From assembly GCF_002099425.1 (NCBI RefSeq), contig NW_018344037.1:6088501-6152500 (forward strand): 64,000 bases of DNA, written 5' to 3'. The notes beneath the pieces are model-generated. The model was not told the DNA's origin. It saw only the letters and a program-made list of their open reading frames with translations, and did not search any database. The DNA is from Phascolarctos cinereus (Eukaryota > Chordata > Mammalia > Diprotodontia > Phascolarctidae). The position numbers and the translations under genes are program-made. Shown here piece after piece: positions 57,112 to 64,000 of the stretch (its first letter is position 1; every line of letters starts with the position of its first letter).

Positions 57112-57392
57112 GTAGCCCTTAGTCATTGAAACAGCATTGCCCCCAGACAAACTGAGGACTGAGGAAGACCTTAATTTAGACAGGCCAAGGTCACCCACAG
57201 CATCCTGAACCATCACCAGTTGTCTTATGTCTTGCCACTGAATTTGATGACTCTGGAGGAGAGAGTGAGGCTGTAGACTTTGTGCAGCTCTGTCTCACTT
57301 AAATCCAATTCATGCAACAAGTCAAGAAATCAACCTCATGATATCCTCAGTCCTCTTTGTGAATGAAGGATGAACATCAACAACAGTAACAT
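57112..57392 (-). repeat. Unnamed dispersed repeat, longest copy
   Basis: The reverse complement contains, in order, TTCATTCACAAAGAGGACTG, TTGGATTTAAGTGAGACAG, ACAGCCTCACTCTCTCCTCC, GGTGACCTTGGCC and CTCAGTTTGTCTGGGGGC. The first half matches 19568-19695 and the second half 18895-19010. It directly abuts the tRNA SINE on its left. I do not know a certain name for it. Confidence 0.6.
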
Positions 57393-58064
57393 TTAAACAG
57401 GAATAGATAGTGACACATGACTTTTATTGTGAAATCATCTTTTAAGAGTCTATGTAAAGAAACCTATTTAACTGTTAAAATCCATTTCATTTTATTTGTA
57501 GGTACCCAGAATGAGTGTGTTTGACCACTTTAGAATGCTACATTATAAAATACTCTAGTCTAATACAATGGCCCTGATTGAAAGATTTAATAACAGCCGG
57601 GGGAGAAACACTGATGTTGCATATCTCCCTGCGAAGAGGCAGTTTAGCACTGCTTTATGGAAGAGAAATTGGAGTCAAACAGGACTCATATAACTGGATG
57701 TCTAGAGATATTCCCTATACTGATAAGAGCTTCTTGAGCTGCTTGAAACCATTTAGTGTAATAATCAGATGTCAGTCATGTTTAATGCCTCTACTACACC
57801 TAGGAACTGAGTCTTTGCTGAAACAGGTAAGGAATAGCCAGAAGGTAACATCTACAAAAGATTGATGATGATGATGATGATGATAATGTTGGTGGTGATG
57901 ATGATTATTATGGTAATTATGATACCACCTATCATTTATATAGTGGGTGAATAATCAAGAATATTCAATAGTATTCAATATATTCAATAATAAAATAACA
58001 GTTATGAATAACAAATACACCATTTGAACTTTGAAGTCTTTAACACTTATTCAATATGCTATAT
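57393..58064. other. Intergenic; (GAT)n at 57862-57913
   Basis: An open frame at 57578-57865 (from a TTG) has no family resemblance. The GAT run gives about 10 units. Confidence 0.45.
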
Positions 58065-58285
58065 GTTTTAATTTCCTTTTAGTGGCAGCTAGAGATACTT
58101 TTCTTGAACCCCCTTAATGTTAGTGTCTTCCCTCTACTGGTAATCTTATTTGTAAACAGATTATGACATCCTTGAGAGCAAGAGCTGTGTTTGTTTATTC
58201 TCTCCCCACCCTTTTCTTTGTATTCCCTTTGCCTACTAAAGTGCCTGGCACATAGGAGGCACTTACTGAATGTTTATTCATGAAC
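58065..58285 (+). mobile_element. L2 LINE 3' end
   Basis: TTGAGAGCAAGAGCTGTGTT, TTTGTATTCCCTTTGCC and CCTGGCACATAGGAGGCACT match the L2 terminus. Confidence 0.75.
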
Positions 58286-59014
58286 TTAAAATAGAAAACA
58301 AATTTCAGTATTTTATATGATCTAAGTAGCCAATAATACATTTTCTTTTATTAAGGTATGAGGAAGAGTATCTTGGTGTCACTATGTTTTCTTAATTAAC
58401 CTATACTGAAGTAATTCTAACTTCTACAGATTGAGTTAATAAAGAACAATCTGGATGTAGCTTACAGAAGAGAAGACAGATTAGCTGGGTCTGTCAAAAG
58501 ACCATGCTGCCAGTAAGAAACATGGCTCCCCAACAATCTTAGAGTGCCACTGTATTCCTGCTCTTGAAGTAGTTACTCTCAACTAGGTTGTGTGGGTCCT
58601 TGTAAACAGATCAAGCTCACATTAGCCATAATTACTGAAAGCTCTTACCTCTTTCATTAAGAGTAGGGTGAGTTACATCATGAAGGGTAAAACAACCAGA
58701 ATGAGGTAGATTTTCTTGCTCATATTATCAGGCAAGCCTGGGGCCTCATGACCAGATCTAGCTCCTCATATGTCATATGAACCACCCCCCATTTTTCCTC
58801 TGAAATTATGAAAATCTTTCTGTAAGTTTTTTTTTCTTTTTTTTTGGTGGACATCTATGTACTCAGATATCTAGTTTATTCAGATTCTGGAGACCCTTTT
58901 TATCTTGATTAAAGATGCCTTCTTCCTCCTCTTAGGGGATTTATTTGTTTCAGGACTCACAGTGGAGTTGGAAAACTTTTATGAACTTGACCTGAAACCT
59001 AAGGTAGATTTGTG
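58286..59014. other. Intergenic, nothing recognised
   Basis: No feature found. Confidence 0.45.
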
Positions 59015-59310
59015 GCAGTGAGATGTAGTGAACAGAGAAAACACCAGGAATTACCTGGGTTCTGCTGTTGCCCCTAAACATGATGACTACATGTCCTGAG
59101 CAAATGATTTTACTTCTCAGTGATGTAGATAACAATCTAAGACCATAGGCTGAAGAGAGGATATGGACCTACATTGATAGGAGTTTCCTCATAGCTCTGA
59201 GAAGGAATGTAGAGGGCATATAGTTTATCTCTCTCATTTTAAAGATGAGGAAACTGGGCTTACAGCAGTGAAATTATGACTAATTTACAAAAACTAGTAA
59301 TGGGAAGCTA
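59015..59310. repeat. Two weak MIR-type pieces
   Basis: 59015-59130 (TGTGGCAGTGAGATGTAGTG, GCAAATGATTTTACTTCTC) reads in sense order. 59180-59310 (AGAGGGCATATAGTTTATC, AAGATGAGGAAACTGGGC) reads antisense. Confidence 0.5.
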
Positions 59311-60227
59311 TATTTCTTCCATACCTTAGTTGGTAGCAATTTTTCAAGTGAGATGTAAGCTATCAAGTTAATAGTATGTAAATAACTATTCTTAAAACAA
59401 AAGAATTGAGAAGATCAGTAGTAACCTAGTTGTGTGGTCCATGAAGGAACAACTAGGGTAATCTGATGAGCAAATAACCATAAACTATGTCCCTTTACTA
59501 CTGTTTCATTACATGCCACATAGAAAATCAAAAACAGAGTACAGGTACAAGGACATATGAATATAGTCATGTACATACAAACAATATTTAAAAATATGCT
59601 ATAAAGGAGTTCTAGGATTTCAGATCTTTCTCAAACCAGTATGATAGTTGGTGGATAAAAATGTTCAAATGAGTGGAGAGAGAGGGACATAAATTTTATG
59701 TTCAACTTCAAATATACCATGGGGAAAGCAATATTTTGTTCTCATTTCCTGGAAAGAAAAAGAAATAATAGCATTATTGTCTGACCCAAAGCTGCTTTGG
59801 ATAGTGAAGTATTTTTTAATGGAAAAAATCATTGAGTAGCTCATACACAAGCATTTATGCTTAGTATGGAAAAGATGACAAAAGGGAGACTACATTGCAG
59901 GTCCTCATTTTTTTTTCATTCTAAAGCTCTAAATGAAAGAAACTGATCTTTGGCAGAACTAAAGAATGGATTTGTTTTCAATTAGCTAAAACATAAGTCC
60001 TACTAGCTCCAAACAGTCCTTTTTCCTCCTCTTTAATCATTCATTAATGTGTACTTCAGACAGTTTTTATACTAAGGCTATGCTTATTGTAATGAGTTTT
60101 TAAGTCACTCAAATTCAAAGTTTGTTAAATGTTTAATTTGTTTAAAAATTTATTGAAATCATTATAAAGCTGCTTTTTAAATAAAATTGGAGACAAACAA
60201 TATGATACCATCCCACTGAGTATAATG
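59311..60227. other. AT-rich intergenic, nothing recognised
   Basis: No feature found. Confidence 0.45.
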
Positions 60228-60440
60228 TGGGCTGAGCAAAGACTAGGCATGGAGACAGAAGTCCTGCATGTCATCCAGGTTCTCTGAGTCACTCTATGAC
60301 CTTGAAAAAAGTCACTTTGTTTCTCAATCTGCTAAATATGAGGAACAATGTCTGCTGAATGGTTTGGAGATTTCATCTGTTATATGAAAAATTAAGAAAA
60401 AATGCTATCTTAACATAACAGTTCTATTATCATTTTTATC
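60228..60440 (+). repeat. Degenerate MIR-type SINE
   Basis: GGCATGGAGACAGAAGTCCT, CTCTATGACCTTG, AAAAGTCACTTTG and TTTCTCAATCTGCTAAATAT are in sense order. Confidence 0.5.
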
Positions 60441-61547
60441 TTTAATATTATTATTATTTTTAGTGGAGTACATTAATTACACATTTCCATAAACTAGGTT
60501 CCTATCAGGGTATGAGTCCATTCAAAAGACAGTATTTATAGGGACTTGTCTGTTGCCAAGAGGTTCCCCTGGCAAAAATGTATTATTATAAAACATTTGG
60601 CCACCAGAGCCTATAGTTATGATTACAAAATTTCATCTGATATGAAAATTAAAAGCTTAAGCTTCCCCTCTACCCCATTCCAAAGAATAAAACTATATAC
60701 AAAAAAATGGACTTTTACATTTGTCATGCTCATTTTTGTCTTTACTTTTAACAACTTGATTACAATAACTCAGTTTTTGTTTTTTTGTGGGGGGGTATAT
60801 GAGAGAGAGAGACAGACAGACAGACAAAGAGAGAGATGGAGAGCTCTCAAACTGCTTTTTGAATAAAACATTTAGTTACATGTAAATTTGGAACCTTGCC
60901 CAAGTTACTGTCTGACATTATTGTGAGGATTAGAGTTAAAATCTGCCTCCAAAGTCCTATAAGGAAAGTGCCTATAAATTGTCCTATAAAATAGAATCTC
61001 CTTATTCAAATTATATTTGACTTAATGAGGCTAAGTGTATTTTTTCAATGTTTAAAATGTTTTAGGCCATTTTATTTGCTACATAATTTTGAAATATCTT
61101 AGAAAATGTGTAATATTTTAATACATATCACAAATAAACTCATTCCTTTTTGTTAAACAGTTTGATGAAATCAATGTTTAAAAATTTAACATGATATTTA
61201 AGATTTTATCTATAAATTATATTGCTTATTCACATTTTAACTATGCGAAGGATATCAGCCCATTTTTAGTATCTTTATTAACTTTGGTGATCCTTATCTG
61301 CTACTTCACAACTGATTTAACACTTGGACTAATTAGAAAATTTTAATAAATGAGTAACTAGAGTCAAATTTTTTATTAACTTCCTTTCCTCTTCTCTTGT
61401 AAGTTGCTTTGCAGATCTAGCTATACAGTAAAAATACCTTAAGCTGAATAATTTGTCACCAAAGATTCTGGAAAATAATCACAATGTATTTCTTGTTCTA
61501 CTTGTACTGCAAATTTGCAAAGTAGGTCTGGACGAACCACATCCAAC
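60441..61547. other. AT-rich intergenic; (GAGA/GACA)n at 60800-60840
   Basis: A GAGAGAGACAGACAGACAG tract is the only repeat seen. No gene. Confidence 0.5.
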
Positions 61548-61729
61548 TATACTTTAGTCTGAGGGGTCTGAGGCAAGATGGTGCTGACTGAATTTGTGAT
61601 TGAAGTTCCTTCTTGTTAGAAATCTTCCTGGGTCAAAATTTGTTTTCCTAGTTTAAATTTTCTGAAGACCATGGCTAACCCTAAGCAAAACTGTAAAAAC
61701 ATTTTTAAATGTTTAAAAATGATGTCAGT
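61548..61729 (+). mobile_element. Possible start of an old L1/HAL1, sense
   Basis: GGTCTGAGGCAAGATGGTGC resembles an L1 5' UTR start. About 110 bases later an ATG opens a short frame (ANPKQNCKNIFK). It is cut at about 61730 by the minus-strand element. Weak. Confidence 0.25.
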
Positions 61730-64000
61730 TTTTTTATTAAGTATTTTATTTTTCCCAATTACATGTAAAAACAATTTTAACATTTTTTTTCAAATTTTGA
61801 GTTCCAAATTCTCTCCCTCCCTCCATTCCCTCCTCATTAAGAAGGAAAGCAAAGTAATCAAAACTATCTGTAGCCATATGAAAAAAATTCTCTAAATCAC
61901 TATTGATGAGAGAAATGCAAATTAAAACAACTAATTACTTTGTCTGAAAAAAATGCCTGTTCATATACTTTGATCATTTATCAATTGAAGAATGGTTCTT
62001 ATTTCTATAAATTTAACTCAGTTTTCCATATGTTTGAGAATTGAAGTCTTGTTCAAAGAAACTCACTGTAATTTTTTTTCCACAATAATGATTACCAACT
62101 ATGGATTTCCCTCCATCCTATTTCTCCCCTGTTTATCGTACTCTCTCTCCTTTTACACTGTCCATTCTCAAAAGTGTTTTGCTTCTGACTTTTATCTCCC
62201 CCAAACTTCCCTCCCTTCTATCAGCTCCCCTTCCCCTTCACTTATCCCATTCCTTTCCTACCTTTCTGTATGGTAAGCTAGATTTCTACACCCAACTAAA
62301 TGTGTATATTATTACCTCTTTGAGACAACTCCAATGAGAGTAAAGTTCATGTGCTCCCTCTCAGTTTTCCCCATTTTACCTTCCACTGTAAAATCTCTTT
62401 CAGGATTCTTTTATGTCAGATAATTTATCCCTTTCTACCTTTCCATTTCCTCTTCTCCCAGTGCATTCTTCTTTCTCGTCCTTTAATTTTGTTCTTTGTT
62501 TTAGATACTCATGCTATCAAATTCAACCCATACCTCTGCTTTCTGTCTGTGTATACTCCTTCTAACTGCCCTAAGAATGAGAATGTTTTGAGGAGTTATA
62601 AATATAATTTTCCCAAGTAGGAAAACAAACATTTTAACCTTATTGAATCCCTTATGTTTTTGTCTTCTGTTTACCTCTTTATGTTTCTTTTGAGTCTTGT
62701 ATTTGAAAGTCAAATTTTCTAGTCAGCTCTGCTCTTTTCATCGGGAATGCATGAAAGTCTTCTATTTCACCAAATATCCATTGAAGGATTATACTGTTTT
62801 GCTGGGTAGGTAATTCTTGATTGTAATCTTAGCACTTTTGCCCTCGGGAATATCATATCTCAAGCCACCTGAACCTTTAATGTAGAAGCTGCCAAATCTT
62901 GTGTTATCCTGACTGTTGCTCCAAGAGATTTAAATTGTTTCTTCTTGGCTGATTGCAGTATTTTCAAATTGATCTGGAATTTGACTATAATATTCCTAGC
63001 ATTTCTTTTTATTTTGGAATCTTTTTCAGGAGGTGATCAGTAGGTTTTTTCCATTTCTATTTTGCCTTCTGATTCTAGAATATGAGGATAGTTTTCCTTG
63101 ATAATTTCTTTAAAGATGATGTTGACGCTCTTTCTTTGATCACGACTGTCAGGTAGTCCAATAGTTCTTAAATGATCTCTTCTGAGTTTATTTTCCAGGT
63201 TAGTTGCTTTTCCAATGAGACATTTCTCTTTTTCTTTATTTTTTTCATTCTTTTGATTCTGATTGTTTCTTGGTGTCTCATAAAGTCCTTAATTTCCATT
63301 TGCCCAATTCTAACTTTTAAGGAATTAGTTTCTTCAGTGAGCTTGTATATTTCCTTTTCTATTTGTCCAATGCTACTTTTTTAGGAGTTCCCTTCAATGA
63401 ATTTTGTGCCTCTTTTACCATTTGGCCTATTTCTGTTTTTCAAGATGTTATTTTCTTCAGCATATTTTTGTGTCTCCTTTACCAACCTGTTGACTCTTTT
63501 TTTCATGATTTTTCTTGCATTCCTCTCATCTCTTTTTCCCATTTTTTCTTCTGCCTCTTTTACTTTTTTTTGAAATCCTTTTTGAGCTCTTCCATGGTCT
63601 GATATCAATTCATATTTTTCTTTGAGGCTTTAAATGCAAGGATTTTTACTTTGTTGTATTATTTTGGGTACATATTTTGATCTTCCTTGTTAGTATAGTA
63701 ACTTTCTATGGTCAGAATTTTTTTTCTGTTCTTTGCCCATTTTCCAGTCTATTTCTTGACTTTTAACTCTGTGCTAAAGTGGGTCTCTGCTTCCCAAGTG
63801 GAAGGGGTGCTTTCCCAACCATCAGGGTTTTTGTGCAGCTCTTTTCAGAGGTAATTCTGGGGACCTACTTACAAGTTTTTGGTTCTTCCAAGGTGGTATG
63901 TTCTAGAGAGAGATGTGTACTGTGCACTGCTTTGTGAGCAACCACATGTACTCATTTCAACCCTGGAACAGTGAACATGGTCTCTGCTCCACTGTGGCCA
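61730..64000 (-). mobile_element. ORF1-bearing L1 derivative without EN/RT, antisense, runs off the window
   Basis: Right to left it has 5' UTR (64000-63760), ORF1 (about 63750-62740, broken; coiled coil at 63300-63600, e.g. NNILKNRNRPNGK), a purine tract (antisense pyrimidines, 62100-62480), a 140-base piece of ORF2 end (62065-61926), a 60-base inverted ORF2 piece (61925-61862, in plus orientation), and a 3' UTR of the TCCCAATTACATGTAAAAAC class (61740-61860). No frame is intact beyond 75 codons. Its architecture parallels 3356-5525. Confidence 0.75.
63381..63608 (-). pseudogene. L1 ORF1 coiled-coil remnant
   Basis: The frame reads DHGRAQKGFQKKVKEAEEKM, RKIMKKRVNRLVKETQKYAE, then ENNILKNRN. 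It matches the ORF1 coiled coil LEELKRDFEKQVREVEEKLG and EKQVNSLLKETQKNTEENN. It is closed by a frameshift after RPNGKRGTK. The domain normally drives ORF1p trimer formation. Confidence 0.75.

Noticed and set aside
57578-57865. 95-codon frame as a small gene
   Set aside because: Starts from TTG, no family, no conservation evidence, AT-rich context; length is within what is expected by chance.
1-64000. Endogenous retrovirus or LTR element
   Set aside because: I saw no paired LTRs, no primer-binding site or polypurine/TG...CA ends, and no gag, pol or env-like frame.

Overview
The window looks like a non-coding, AT-rich stretch of a marsupial nuclear chromosome. The best clue is the repeat set: L1 LINEs whose ORF1 starts MSKQHxKSQTILSYFGEKED, ORF1-only L1 derivatives, tRNA-headed SINEs with the CTAGGTGG...CAGTGGATAGAGC head, abundant MIR/MON1-type CORE-SINEs, and L2 and CR1/L3 LINE remains. 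I cannot tell an American from an Australian marsupial. I found no convincing host exon, tRNA or rRNA gene, CRISPR array, LTR or endogenous retrovirus. Open frames are either decayed LINE ORFs, frames through microsatellites, or short unsupported ORFs. Layout: 0-11 kb holds very old L1 material (minus at 0.2-2.5 kb, plus at 3-5.5 kb and 7.3-10.8 kb). 11-13.3 kb is largely unique with MIR fragments. 13.3-18.6 kb is a minus-strand stack of L2, an L1 3' end, an ORF1-only L1 derivative and L2 again, the last split by a long TATATACA-type array. 18.6-24.6 kb is mostly unclassified with MIR pieces and two parts of an unnamed repeat. 24.6-28 kb holds an L1 3' end with an in-frame microsatellite, then the best preserved ORF1-only element (25905-27750), which sits inside the head of a CORE-SINE. 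29-32 kb is CR1/L3-like and then a long L2. 34.3-41.5 kb is a nested minus-strand L1 complex with a readable target-site duplication. 41.5-61.5 kb is mixed unique sequence, MIR, L2, CR1, SINEs and microsatellites, with an L1 3' end at 51.4-52.2 kb. 61.7-64 kb is another minus-strand ORF1-bearing L1 derivative that runs off the window. The main biological signal is L1 biology. Several elements keep 5' UTR, ORF1 and a purine-rich tract (on their coding strand), then jump to the end of ORF2 or the 3' UTR without endonuclease or reverse transcriptase. This is the layout of HAL1-type non-autonomous elements, which would need an autonomous L1 partner for mobilisation. No element here looks able to move on its own. 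Names of repeat families come from memory of their sequences, not from a database search.
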